Shown here one piece after another: positions 22,766-35,240 of a DNA stretch of 64,000 bases. Origin of the DNA: Allodiplogaster sudhausi (taxonomy: Eukaryota > Nematoda > Chromadorea > Rhabditida > Diplogasteridae); NCBI GenBank assembly GCA_945643635.1, contig CALZFC010000016.1, forward strand, positions 3,932,501 to 3,996,500. The letters are read 5' to 3'. The notes beneath the pieces were generated by a model, which saw nothing but the letters and a program-made list of their open reading frames with translations, was not told where the DNA came from and did no database searches. Both the position numbers and the translations under genes were made by a program. How positions within the stretch are numbered: position 1 is the first letter of the stretch; the number at the start of each line of letters is the position of its first letter.

Positions 22766-25700
22766 TGGTCTCCTTCGGTTCCTTCGGTCCGCTGCTGTTT
22801 TCGCTGTTCCACATCTCTCTCCTTACCCTCGCCTTCGCCCTGTATTTCATTATACGGGCTTTAAATTAAAATATCTCCAGCTTTTTTTTTTAATCATTCC
22901 TAACTTTTCTTTTAAAAAAATATTCAGAAATTTTTCTGGGTTTGAAATTCGGAAGGAAAAACAAGAGTTTGCGTTTCGTTTTGTCAAATTGTAACATGTT
23001 GACTTTTCAGGTCTCAAGAGGAACAAGAAGAAGAATAAGAAGGAAAAGTCACCGGCAATCGATGTTGGATTCCGCATAATTTTCAATACGTGCGGAAGTG
23101 AAGATTTCATGAAACCCAAGGACATAAGTAATCCCTGTTTCCTGGGATATCAAGTAAAAAGAATTAAATATCACAAATTTCAGTTAAGTACAGAAGAAGA
23201 AATCTCATAAAGACTGCAACAAAAGGAAGTGAAAACACAAAAAAATGATAAGATGTGGATTAAAAAGTTCATTTTAATTATAGAGCTCGAGTGGTTCGAA
23301 TAGCGCAGGATCCTCGGGCCAGGTGAGCTCGAAATGCTTCTAAAATAGATCAGCATTAAATTGGGCGATCACCGAAAAAAAATTTGACCTTCGCATTAAC
23401 ATTTTCAAGGATCTGCTATGCACCCGCGAAATGCCTACTTCCAGGGTGCACGCGGCAATTCGAATATGCTTTAATTTAACTTAAAGAATTGAAGAAATCA
23501 ATCAAAAACTTCTTCAAAGCACTGTTACTTCTATGAAATTACACTTATGTTTAGGAGATTCGGGCAAGCGACCATAAGGAGAAGAACAAGGAGAAGGAGG
23601 CGAAAGTGAACCCACCCGCGACGAAAAAGGAGCGCAGAAAGGTCTCCTTTTTTACACACAAGAAATAACCACCGATTCCTCTAGCTTGCCATTCGTACGA
23701 ACATATGTATAAACCAAGAGAGCTCAGATCATTTTTTAAATTTATTGACTTTTGTTCACAATTCCTTTTCTATTCAGCGGCAGATCGCCAAGTTCACTGA
23801 GATCAGGCAGTATTCTCAACATTTAAAGAATAAAGTTACCTGACCTGAGGTTTAGTTGGATACTTTTCAGCTTGAATAATTGCAGAGAAAAAAACAAATA
23901 ATTACGTGCCTTCATTAAAAAAGAAGCTTACAGCGAAATTTAATAGGTGCGAGGCACTTTACTTTGCCGATTTATTCCCCTTCTCAACTCAAAATATAAC
24001 GAGCAAAATGATATTTTTTACAATTATATAATAGAACAACAAGGATATAAATCTTATTTCAGGGCGCACTGCCAGGAGACTTCATCATTCGGAAGGTGAG
24101 CGACTTTTGCGAGCAAACTTTTTTTTCTTTTTTTTTAATTAACAAAAATAATTTTTCTCTCTTAATTATAAGAACGAGCGTCAAACGACGGCTCGCGTGA
24201 GCTACCTCGTCTCCGTGTGGACTGCGCATCCCGATGGCACGGACAACCTCCAGTTCGTGCACTTTCGTTTTCATAAACTTTCTCGTCTCCTTGAGTATCC
24301 GTCATGACCAAAGAAATAAAGATGGATTACAAGCGAGATATGAACGTACATATATGCTTTCAGGCATTACGAGGTCTACTGCACGGTCAACAAGGGATAG
24401 CACGGTCAACAAGGGATAGATTTCCAATGTTTTCCTAGGCGGCACCTTCGGCAAGGTCTACAAAGGAAAGCTTCACGTTGGCGATAAGAAGTCGCAATCA
24501 AGGAGCCCATCATGGACAATCTCAAAAAGATGCTCGGGCCTTTCTTCGAGGTGAGCTGGAGGGGGATTTTAATACGATGCAAAATTAGGCTCTCTTTTCG
24601 AAAGATTGACTGTATTGTCGTATCGACTCGAATTCTCTTTTGAGGAGAACAACAAAATACACATTGTGAATTGCCAAATAGTGCAATTCAACTCTAATTA
24701 TGCCATTTCAAGTGTGACTTGAGCCCCCAACAACATCAACAATGGAAACCAAATAGTGATTCGATGCTTTATCATTTAATAATGTTTCTTCAGGAATGCC
24801 GCGCCATGGTCCCTTTGGATCATCCCAACATCATCAAGGCACGTGATCAATCAGAAATAATATATTTTTTTTTAATTTTTAAATTTAAAAAAAATTGTTT
24901 ATGATTGATTCAAAGTTACGATAAATGTTTTAGTAAAAAAAATTCCGTTTAAATAATAAAAATGCGAAAAAAAATAAAAGTCTTTGCTTTTGCCAGCTGT
25001 ACGGCGTCTGCGTCGAATCGGTACCATTGCTGATCATCACTGAACTCGCGAGCGACGGTGACCTCAAGGTATTAAAAGTACATAAAGTATTTAAAAGAAA
25101 ATTTTTTCAAGTCTTCGAACTCTATTTTGTACTCGATTGAGGAAAAAAACAGGTGGAGCTCACAATCAGCGAAAATGTGTAGTGTCTGTTTTTCTTTCAG
25201 CATTATTGCAAGAACAACACGGTGCCGACGACAACGCTTGCGACCTTTGCTTGCCATGTCGCCGGTGGCATGGCTTTTATGGCGAAGAATAATGTGGGAA
25301 AATATTTTCTTATGGAAAATATCTTTTCTTTCCACTTTTGTACATGTTTTTGCTGACTATTCTTCATAGCACAATATTATTATTTCATTAATTTTATATC
25401 GTGGATCGTTCACCGCGACCTCGCAGCCCGCAACGTCCTCGTGTCTGGGGAGAAGGTTGCAACTTTCATTCTCTTTGTCTTCCTTCATCCTACCCTCAAC
25501 CGACTCTTCTCTTCACTTCTCATCTTCTTCTTCTCCCATTCGCTCGCTTACTCTCCCTTTCTTCACCAACTAATCAAGCCTCTTTTTTTCTACGCCGTCT
25601 CTAACACCGCGAAGCACTCCAACCCTCAAATTCCAGGCAATGATCGCTGACTTTGGCCTGTCAAAGTTTCTGTTGGGCGGCGAGGCCAAGATTCATACCA

Positions 25701-26506
25701 ACGAGACTTTGCCGCTTCGTTGGTGCGCTCCCGAAACGTTCGTCGAGGAAGGGGTCCGCTTTCGTTGCTTCTTTTCTCTCCTTCTCCCACTTCCTTCTGT
25801 CTTTACGCCTTTGGCTCGATTCTATGAATTTATAGGAAATCATCGAGGAAGCCAATATCGTAGTGCTTTTCTTAGAATGACAATTTTTTTGTTTCACTCC
25901 CTTTTTAAGCGAACTTACACGGAGAAGTCGGACGTCTGGTCGTTCGGGATCATGATGTGGGAGTTTGGCACTCGCTGCAAGGATTTTCAGCCCTTTGACG
26001 GCTCGGAAACGTGGAAAGAACACGTCAGTCCTTGCTGCATCTCTATCATTTGATCCTGACTTTGGCTACTAACAATAATATATGTACATATATCATGGAT
26101 CTTATAGTTATTTTGTTGATCTATTGAAAATATGGAAGAATGTTTCTGTTTTGACTGTTTTGATCTCCCTAATTTCAGATCAAATTCGGCACGGATGACA
26201 TCGACCCGTTCAGCAGGGCCAAGGGAAAGGCGAGCGAGTCGCAGCGTGTCAACTTCCCCGGCTTCTTTCGCGCCGCCATGAATGCCTCGTTCGGGTAGGC
26301 GGAGCATTTGAATTCGCGCCTTTTTGCCTGACTCAAAGGCTGAGATGAAGAATGTTTTTTTTAGAGACATGGAATAGAAAATCTGTTCTATACGGGAACA
26401 AGTTTTACTTTTAAGTTTAAAATCTTCAGGACCCTGCCTGCCGTCCCACCTTCGCCGCGCTGAAGGACTTTTTGGACAGCGAGCTCGTGGTTCTAAAGCG
26501 GAATTA
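22766..26506 (+). pseudogene. Fer/Fps-like SH2 tyrosine kinase with damaged exons
   Basis: About sixteen exons: start after CGAAG|ATG at 22766; 23011-23153; 23284-23322; 23555-23641 (Lys/Glu-rich); 23778-23834; 24063-24095 and 24173-24256 (SH2: LPGDFIIRK, YLVSVW); about 24364; 24439-24550 (P-loop GGTFGKVYKG, then VAIKEP); 24794-24838; 24997-25068 (HPNII, LYGVCVES); 25201-25293; 25402-25455 (HRDLAARNV); 25637-25753 (ADFGLSKF, RWCAPETF); 25910-26023 (SDVWSFGIMMWE); 26179-26294; 26430-26506 (CRPTFAALKDFL). Catalytic Lys, HRD, DFG and APE are all present; this is the nematode-expanded cytoplasmic Fer-type family. Damage: one base missing at about 24490 between P-loop and Lys; a 19-base tandem duplication near 24380 with a stop in the expected frame; CG instead of AG before the HRD exon (25400-25401); incompatible phases between the last two exons. 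Either a recent pseudogene or several assembly errors. Confidence 0.7.
23362..23480. mobile_element. Remnant of a TTAA MITE
   Basis: Begins GGGCGATCACCGAAAA, contains GCGGCAATTCGAA and ends near TTTAATTTAA; the right inverted end is lost. In an intron of the kinase gene. Confidence 0.4.
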
Positions 26507-27817
26507 GAGCACGTCTCCTCTTCTTCCCTTTCGCACGCCGCTTTCACCATAGCCCTCTCTATCTCTTTCTCTGACCCTCTGCTGCACTTCTCCCCTTCAC
26601 GCTCCTACTGACTACCTCCCCGACTGCGCCGGACAACAATTCCCCTCAGTTCAAACTTAACCGATAAAGAATTTGTGAATTTGCCGTTTTGTTAATTTGA
26701 ATTTTCAAGTCACATTGAAATCTAGACACAGAAAAATGAAAGCAAGCTAAAATAAACAAGCAGCTGGAAACATATGAAGTATGTTCATATGTATAGTATA
26801 TGTAATAAAATGCAAAACATGCTGCATAACATGTTGTACAAATTACACAATGTACATACTTGGTACCCCCATTTTGAAGTTTTAGTGACGCCGAAAGACA
26901 AAATGCCCTTGACCTTTTCCGGCCCGCTGCCAAGACTAGAGAATTGCTTTCTGTGTCTCTTTACATTCTCAACATTCTTATCCAGCGTCCTTACGGAGGC
27001 AGGCAACCCACGTGTGTATTCCTTGTGAGAACAAAACGCTAATGGAGTAAAATCTAAATTGCTCGAAGTCTCCGAAAATTAAAAGTTTAGTTTAGCAAAC
27101 TTCTCAATGGAACTCACAATAAAAAAAAAATACGAGTCATTTTATATTTTGAATTGTCGCAGAATGGTTAAAATGAATGTGTAACACTTCTTTCCATTTT
27201 CTTAAATTTCTCACTTAGTCCTGCTTTTTTAGATTAGAGAGTCGTGATTTTAGTTGTATCTACTTTTCTTCAAATTTCCTATCATATTTTAAGCATGCTA
27301 TTTCTATAGCCGTGACACTTTTGTGACCGAATATAAAGTTCAACTTAAGAGAAGTTTAAAATCGATGTCCAAAACTTTTTTATCGTTTGGGCGTCGTTAA
27401 CCGTGGCCCTATCATTGGGAAACATAATTCGCGAAAGAGTGATGTAATTTAAAGGTGGTCATTGCTCGCTGTTGTCCTTTTTTGGGCACGAAAGAGGAGA
27501 ATCGGGTCACGAGATAGCTCCAGCTTTCAAAAGGCCATTGCTTTTTGAGCTCACTCAACATGTCTCTCATTCTCTCTATCTCTACGTGTCTCTCTTCTCT
27601 CTTACTCTCTGACGTTCTTTGTACGCCTCCACTTCCAAAAAGTCAAAGGCACGTGCTGGCAACAAGCTGAGCTTGTAAACACTGAACCCACTTTACATAT
27701 ACCAACTGCTGACTGAGTGGGCGGCTACTTCATATGTATGTACTTTTCGTTCCTCAATCATGTCAATGTCATTCATGCCGTTTTCATTCTTATTTCTCTA
27801 CACACATTTCAGATCCG
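26507..27817. other. Intergenic, no gene seen
   Basis: AT-rich with a short CT-rich stretch at 27540-27610. Holds the kinase 3'UTR and the channel promoter region; no distinct element recognised. Confidence 0.5.
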
Positions 27818-30800
27818 ATGAGCATTTTAGCAGTAGCGCTTACCTTAATCCGGCTGATCGATGTTGCATCGTCGACTATGTCTTTTCCCCTGAATCCTGA
27901 TTATCCACCCTACGGCTGCCAGAACTATGGCGCCTGCCGGGTATTAAAATAAGACTTTTTTGACTTTAAACAGTACAAAGAACAAATTTTAAGTAAGAAA
28001 ATGTTTTTTAATATCGAAATTTGGATATGTTTATAAATCTGCGTGAAGATGACTTCACTTCAGAGTCTCTCGCAGTGGTTGCCCCACATGGTTTGCGCGC
28101 CGGGCGCTTGTCTTTGCCCGAAAGGCTACACTGGCGCGATGTGCGAAACAAGTGGGCGCACGGAGATTTTATTGCATAATTAAACACAAGCTTTTATGAT
28201 AAATTTAAAATTTCGGATGTTGATTTTTGAATAATTCACGCGGACACATGTAAAAAAAAATGAGAATAGGTGCGAAAATAGAGAATTTGAAATCAGATTT
28301 AAATGTCGACTACTGCGCGTCGAGTCCATGTGGCGCGCTTCGGGACTGCAGAAGTGTGCCGACGGGCTGGTATGTCTGCTTCTGCAAAAGCGGCTACAAT
28401 GGTCCCGATTGCATGCCCGAAGGCAGTTTATCATCCATTTTTCCATTTTATTATCTGTATTTTAATTTAATGTTTTGATTAAGTATTATCTGTAAAATTT
28501 ATTTTTAGTTTAAATTTTTTCGGGTATTGAGAAACAATTTGTGCGCATATTTCAAGATTACAAAATAGCTTGTCAAAATATATAAATGTAGAAGCAATTG
28601 AATGGAAACTCGAATGAGCTTCCATCAAAAGATTTTATTATTCATTGCAAATTTTTTTGCAGAAAAATTATTAATTTCATAACTTGACTTTTCTAATTAA
28701 TAAAGAAGGTTTTTCAGTCGCCGACCCGTGCGCCAAGTACGGCGCCGACTATTGCAAGAGTTTTGGCTGCACGAACACGCCCGACTCGTCTCACGGCATG
28801 GTCTGCAACTGCCCGGCCGGCAGAACTGGCTATAACTGCGACGGTTCATTTCTTCTTCTTCTTCTAGAAGAAGAGAGCTATCAAAGCGTATTTCGTAAAA
28901 AAAATATGCACGATTGCCTTTTTTTTAATCAGGTCAAGATTAGTCAACACTTTAGGCAAATCATATATATCACAAATTCTATACCAGCAAGGATATGTAA
29001 GTCTGCTGTGAGATTTAAGGCAACTAACTATGCAAATGCATATGCATATAATGTATTACGTAATGAATGCTCTCGTCAATAACTCAAAAATGGTCATAAA
29101 CGATGTCTGTCCTAGTTATCATCGGCTGCCATTCCGACTCGGATTGTAAGTATGGCGCGGCGTGCAACGTCGACGAGGGCTATTGCGACTGCTTCCTCGA
29201 CAAACTCTATCCCGGTCTCGCGACCTACTATGATTACTGCGGAGGTCATCTTTTTTTTAAACTTTTTTTTATATTAGCTGCACATTCAATTCAGGTCTTC
29301 TACTGATATTAATCATCGTCTTGCTTCTATGCATTCCACTGAATCTGAAATTTATTGAGGCCTTCCATCAGGATTCCTTTAATCATTATCCGTCAACTAA
29401 CAGTAGTAAAGCAATAGTCAAAATAAGTATATCGTATGCAGACGCCGTGAGGAAAGACTTTCCATAGTGATTGTGCCCATATTGAACGTTACTGCTCTTT
29501 CGCTATATTTCGAACCTCTGACAAGACGTGACATGATGAAATAAATATTTTTACATAGTAACTATTGAAATGAAAATATAACAAAAAAAGATATAAAAAA
29601 TTATCATATTAATAGTATTACCCTAAGCGGCACGCATTCCTTCATGTTTTCCAGGCTATCAGCAGTGCCCGTATACGACTGGCACGGAATGGGAGTGCAA
29701 GCACGGCAACTGCACGAACGTGGTGAATCTGCCGAAGGCGAGCTTCATCTGCGAGTGCAACGACTGCTACACGGGCGACTATTGCGAAACAAGTAGCCAG
29801 ACACATCTCCTTATAAGAGAAATTTTTCAATGTTCATTTTATAGTTTTTAAAAAAAATATATTTTTATGTATCTTGAACATTATTGGAATGCATGGATCA
29901 ACAGATGTGGTCAACACAAGAAAAATACACTGACTCTATTGATAACAAATACATAATTGCATCCTTTTTGTTTGAGTAGATCTTTTTTTCCAAAAAAAAG
30001 TGATATTTGGCGGCTATATTCTAGTGTAGGCGTCCTATCGAATTATAGGCGTCCCATTGCAATGAGACGCCTTTATTTTTGACTGATAGGACGCCTTTAT
30101 TTTTCATGGGACCACTCTCGATGATTGCAGTGATCGACTACTGTACATCTGGGCCGTGCAAGAATGGCGGGACGTGCACTTCAATTGAATGCAATGTCAA
30201 ATGCGCGTGTCCACCCGCGTACTCGGGCACGCACTGCGAAACTTGTTGGAACATTATTTTGACATTCCCATCTTGCTGCTCCAAACCAAAACATTCCTGT
30301 CAGAAGCACAAAATATATAAGTTAAGAATATTTCGATGTTTACCAAGCAATCATGCAAATAATGTTCAACTTAAAAATTCAAGGTTGTTGGTCTCCCGAA
30401 TGGTGATGTTTCATCAGTCACTTGAGACCCTCTTGTACTCAAAGTTGAGAGCGCAGCCTGGCCACGAAAGCTGTTGTCAACTATTTCCACTAGCGACACT
30501 CTCACTATTAGCCTATATCTCTCTATCGCATTTTCTCTCTCTCTCTCTCTCTCTCGCCGTCTCTCCCTCTCTCCTGCATCACTAGTTGTGCTCCTAGCAG
30601 GCACCCAGACAGGTGCATGCCTGACTTCCTTCTTGTAGACAAAAGAAACGCGTAGAATAGACGCATGACCTACTGACGGAGGAGGAAGTTGTGTTGTATT
30701 CTAGTGTAGGCATCCCATCGAATTATAGGTGGTGAAAAATAAAAAAATGTCAAATCTATGAAGAATAAACTCGTCCAATTGCCATGGGACGCCTATAATT

Positions 30801-33800
30801 CGATGGGACGCCTACACTAGACTATAGCCGGAAGGTGATGCCCAAAAAAGACAAACAATGCGATGACTTGTATGTTAAACGAGGAAAACAAAGCAAGCTA
30901 AGAAATCATCAAAGCTGATCATTCTCACAGTAATCGGTACGATTACATCGCCTATCGGAACAACGACGGTTTCTGACGGTTCATCAACATCAACGGTTAA
31001 AGGATTAACAACTTCGACTTCTGAAGCGACGTCCATATCGATTTCAGGCACGACAGGTTTAATGCTACTTAACAAATATTTATATTTTACTTTTTTCGCG
31101 GATGGAATATCATGCACTAATCTATCCCACTTTCATTACAGTTATGTTAATTCTCGTTTCATTCCCTTTCCTTTAAGAAATCGAAGTAACCTTGTCTACC
31201 GATGCCACGACTGTTTCTGACGGTTCGCAACCATCGCCCTTTAAAGGGTTATCAACTTCGACTTCTGAAATGAGTTCAAAATCGCCGCTTTCTGACACGG
31301 CTACAGCATCTGCAGCCAACTCTGCGATTACTACTACAGTTTCGAGTCAGTCTAGCATTCATTATGAACGTGGTCATTATGAACTGTTTGATTAGATAAG
31401 TTGAGTAAATCTATCTAATATGTCAAATTGGATAGCTTTCTTACTTTGGGTAAGCATGTAACTAAAAACCACTTTAACGTTAAGATCTCGATGCCTGTGA
31501 GCCTGTCCGGACTCCGGATGGCGTCCTTCATCCGTCTCCTTGCAATGTCTGCAGTCCTACAATAATCAATTGGCGCCAAGTTTAAAAAATCTTCCTGAGT
31601 TGTTCAGATTTACGACTCTGCCGCATCATGCACTGCTGATGTTGATGGAAGCAAATTCAGCTGTGTCTGTTCGCCAGACTACACGGACACCACGTGTAAC
31701 CTGAGTAAATGATTTAGCTTCTATCAGTGTTTAGTTAAAGTACTTTTTAAGGACACACTGTTCAAGTAATGTTTTGTGGGTTTTTCTTCACGCTTTGATA
31801 ATCTTTCTTCAGCTCTCAAGACGTTCACTGCACTAGAGAAAATATTCTCACCGCTAAAGTGGGATAAGATTCGCAATGTTGGTGACGATCATTCGAGTAG
31901 CCTTATTGTTATGATATAGAAGATATCACTAAGAAGCTCGTCTTACGACACTAGCAAATTTCTCAGGTTTTGACCGAGATTGTGCGAGATCCGACCACTT
32001 TCAACACTGCATTTTCATACGAGATAGCGCGTTTGAACGACTCTGCGAGGACGGATCTCTCGTGGACTCTCGACGACTTCCTCGATTACATTGCATTCGA
32101 GGAACACGAGCTCGTGGCGGCGTATGTCAAATTCTGTTTAGAAAACTCTGTATTTACATATATTTTGTTTCACAATGTCTTCATTCTTTTTTAACAGTAA
32201 AGAAGAAGTTTAGAGATGTCCTCGTTATGTTCAACGACATCTCACTCGGCAACTGTTTCACGTTCAATCATCGCGACAGCAATGCGACGTACGTTGCGAG
32301 GAGAGCCGGAGGTCATGCAGGTTTGCTTGCTTGTTTAGACTTCTGCAAGACCAAAAAGGACCAATCTCTAAGGCCTCCAAGTCGGCCTGAAGCTGCATGG
32401 ACAGGAGAATCTTCCATATGTGATCTTGGCGTCGTTTAACGTCTTCATCCACAACGCGAACGAAGACGTTCTCTACGACAGCTTCAGACTGCAGCCGCAG
32501 CCTGCGGTAGAAACACGAATCACCTTTATTCAAGTAAGTATATATTTTTTATTCCTATTCCGTTTCATTCATTTTTCTTACAAACTCTCAATTTTGCTTC
32601 TATTACTTCTTTGATAAAGAATTGTGTAAAACATTATTGATAGAACAGTCAAAAAAGCCGATAGGACCCTTTTGATTTGGCTATTGGATAATGAACCCCA
32701 TTCAGACAATGTACGAATACATGAAAAGCGGGTCAAAGTGCATCTCAGATGCTCGCGGTATTACGCCATACTACTTTGATGCTTCACGCTATTCGCAGGA
32801 GGTGTGGAATGGAAGCCAATATTTAATACTGACAAATATTTACATCTTATTTATTAAGAAAAAGGATTAGCGGAAGATAAAATGATTATATTTTAATCAT
32901 CCTCTCCAGGCCTGCTATCGTTCGTGCTACCAACAGCGAATTGTGGAGGTTTGCGGCTGCGCAGACTACAGCTATCCCAAGGCAGAAGACAACGAATATT
33001 GCAACATAAGCAGACGTATGATGTTGCTTGCGAACAAACACTTTTGGAAAGATATGCATAATTAGGTCGAAAATAAAATAAATATTTCCCAATGCCAGAG
33101 GCTTGGTGTGTTCATTGCGACATGTATAAATATATAAATATATATATTTATTTATTTATTTCAGGCGATTGTGTCGAAGAGAACAAGGCGACCTCGAACC
33201 TGCCGAGCACGTTGAATGGCTGCGGACATTGCAAGATGTCGTGCGACATTGACCACTTTGAGATTTCCTCCTCTTTCAGCGACTTTTCGAGATTCACGGT
33301 TAATTTCAATACATTGGGGAAGAATAATTTTATGAATACTTACTGAGCGAAAATACAAATAACCGATAAAAAATTGAAATAAATAATTTCCCGATTATAA
33401 TTTCAGCAAGTCAACTGTAAAGAGTCGACGGCGAACGAAACCCAGTGCACGAGTTTGATGCGCAATCGTGTCGGATTTTAAATTCACTTTTGATATTAAT
33501 AATTAGTTGAGAAATTTTATATTTATATTTTTAAATCTCTATATTCTCTAATCCCAAAAAATCATTTTTATTATTATTATTTCCTAATATTTCATCACAC
33601 TAAATTAATTAAAAAATAAAATTTTAAGCTATCAGTGACCATCAGCTACTCTACCCTTCAAATGAATGCTTACGTTGAGGAGTACGCAATTAGCGTAAGC
33701 CCATTTTCAACCATTCTACGACGATCTTTGTTGTTTGGCAATCAATAATGAATGCATTGATTGATTGATTTATTTGCTTATTAGTATAATTAGATATGAG

Positions 33801-33948
33801 AGATTCGTGTTCTCAGTTTACGAGCTGGTTGAGCTACCTCGGCGGCACAAGCGGAGTATGGCTTGGCGCAGGTGTTCCTTTCGTTTTTGAACTTCTTTTT
33901 CTGCTGAAGATGCTGCTAGGACCACGACCCGAAGCCGGCTACGAATAA
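27818..33948 (+). CDS. EGF-repeat DEG/ENaC sodium channel, nematode EGAS-type
   Basis: Twenty-one exons join in phase into 819 residues: 27818-27940, 28064-28151, 28297-28425, 28718-28843, 29116-29244, 29655-29792, 30131-30244, 30931-31056, 31178-31372, 31485-31579, 31608-31704, 31813-31877, 31967-32125, 32203-32320, 32373-32533, 32706-32801, 32910-33015, 33165-33298, 33407-33469, 33629-33694, 33817-33948. The ATG is five bases after a TTTCAG. Residues 1-19 are a signal peptide (MSILAVALTLIRLIDVASS). Residues 30-282 hold six Cys-rich EGF-like units, one per exon (e.g. SGPCKNGGTC, PPAYSGTHCE). Residues 283-389 are a Ser/Thr-rich, mucin-like stalk with TTVSDGS twice; another EGF unit follows to 453. 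The channel part has LGNCFTFN (555), GLQVGLKL, VFIHN, a Cys-rich loop (CYRSCYQQ, CGCADY) and TM2 with the ENaC pore signature GGTSGVWLGAGVPFVFE. No TM1 is visible between stalk and finger domain. EGF plus ASC domains define nematode EGAS proteins, proposed cation channels of unknown stimulus. Confidence 0.9.
30009..30829. repeat. Inverted repeats of a small TIR element around an EGF exon
   Basis: 30009-30063 (core CTAGTGTAGGCGTCCTATCG) is the near complement of 30778-30829 (ending GACGCCTACACTAGACTATAG). A third, partial copy at 30697-30729 pairs with the right arm to form a compact element of about 130 bp (30697-30829). The left copy is also partly palindromic to about 30110. Exon 7 of the channel (30131-30244) lies between left and right copies. 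Confidence 0.65.
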
Positions 33949-34763
33949 CATTTACATATATGCATATCTGTTATTTTGGTTACACTTTACAAGTACAACA
34001 TCATTTCCACATGTTAATAAAGCTTATTAGATGTGTTACAGTGTAGCAGTGCAATCAAATGGACTATCGGTCACTGTAAATAGATAAATTTTGTTCGATG
34101 ATTGAGCGCTGAACTGGAAACGAATGTGTTTGAAGAATTCGCACGTTAGATGAATTTCAATAATCCTACTGCGTTTAGCAAGCAATAAAGATGTGGATAT
34201 GAAAATTTGAGTAACAAGGCATTCACAAGTCACCAGAAAGAAGATGTCATCAAGTTCCAGAAGTACAGTCATACTTTTAATTACACTTAAAATACTTCTT
34301 AGAAATTGTGGTCATTACGAAATTCTGAATAAACAGCTGAAATCTAGATGAGGAGGATACTTACAAAAAACTTTTCTTTTGCTGTTTAGCTATTTGTTCA
34401 TCTTTTATTCTCATATTGTTTTTATTATCTGAAAACAATGTTGAATATTGATTTCCTGTTTGTTATTATTATATTTTTATTTAATTTCAGTCCTTCATCC
34501 CAAAGACGCTTACAACATTCCTATTTTGTGCAGCACACAATAACGATCAAATTTTTATTCGAGTAGAGAATGGCTCTACTCCTTCTTTGACGCACTTTTC
34601 TCCGGGCCGTAGGCTGTCTTCTCCTCGAGGGTCTTATCCTAGAATGCCCTCTTCACGAGGGTTTTCCCCTCTTCGATCTTCTCCTCCTCCTCGCGCTTTG
34701 CCGCCTTTTCCTTCCTCATCACAGGCGTCATCGGAATGTCCACGAGGCAAACGCTCCCTCCAG
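33949..34763. other. Interval between channel and small-gene cluster; relic reading frame
   Basis: Mostly AT-rich 3'UTR or spacer. From about 34590 the minus strand retains, in a frame different from the upstream gene, a Lys/Glu-rich stretch (IPMTPVMRKEKAAKREEEE, EEKTAYGPEKSAS) that is the homologue of the long tail of the family member at 38701-39441. Confidence 0.5.
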
Positions 34764-35240
34764 CTACTTCGGATCGTCTTCGCTGCTCGGGTTGCTGCCT
34801 CCTCGGTAGACCATCTTCTGGTCGCGCCGCTTCTCCTCGTATGCCACGCTCTTCTGACTGAAATCGAGAGTTGTTTTGGCAATATGCAAAAATCGATAAT
34901 ACTTATTTAGCAGAATAATTAATTAGAGGGATAATTAGTTCCTTCGAAGAACTTCTGCGCAAGGCGTTAGGGTTTACGATTATTGTAGTTATCGAATGAA
35001 AACCCACCGGTCGATGTTAAGCTGGAAGAGACTGTCAATGCGGAAACCAACGCTGGTCTCCTGAAATTAATTTAAAAATTAGATTCTTTAAGCTGGATTT
35101 ATAAAAATTCTGAAGTGTTGTTCGAACTTCATTATTCTTCTGGAAACCACGCTTGATCCGTCGGATATAAGGTCGGAGGCCGTGATTGGCTGGAGGAAGA
35201 GGGAGAGCGACAGCTGAAGCAGAATGAAGGACTTCCGCAT
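34764..35240 (-). CDS. Small secreted protein of the local multicopy family, member 1
   Basis: Exons 35151-35240, 35008-35060 and 34764-34857 in phase give 78 residues. The ATG is three bases after a TTTTCAG. Residues 1-21 are a signal peptide (MRKSFILLQLSLSLFLQPIT), followed by ASDLISDGSS, a helix-like SVGFRIDSLFQLNID and a charged end QKSVAYEEKRRDQKMVYRG, stopping at TAG. The QK(R/S)VAYEEK block is shared by all members. The sequence after the stop still resembles the K/E-rich tail of the long member but in another frame. No known family; secretion is inferred from the N-terminus only. Confidence 0.6.

Noticed and set aside
22766..22869. A 34-codon membrane-like frame (starting MVSFGSFGPLLF) as a separate peptide
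   Set aside because: The same ATG reaches the kinase exon 23011-23153 in phase if a GT inside it is used as donor; the hydrophobic part is then intron.
28425..28432. A further GC donor in the channel gene (GAAG|GCAGTT)
   Set aside because: A normal GT donor two codon positions later (GGCA|GTTTAT) keeps the same phase.
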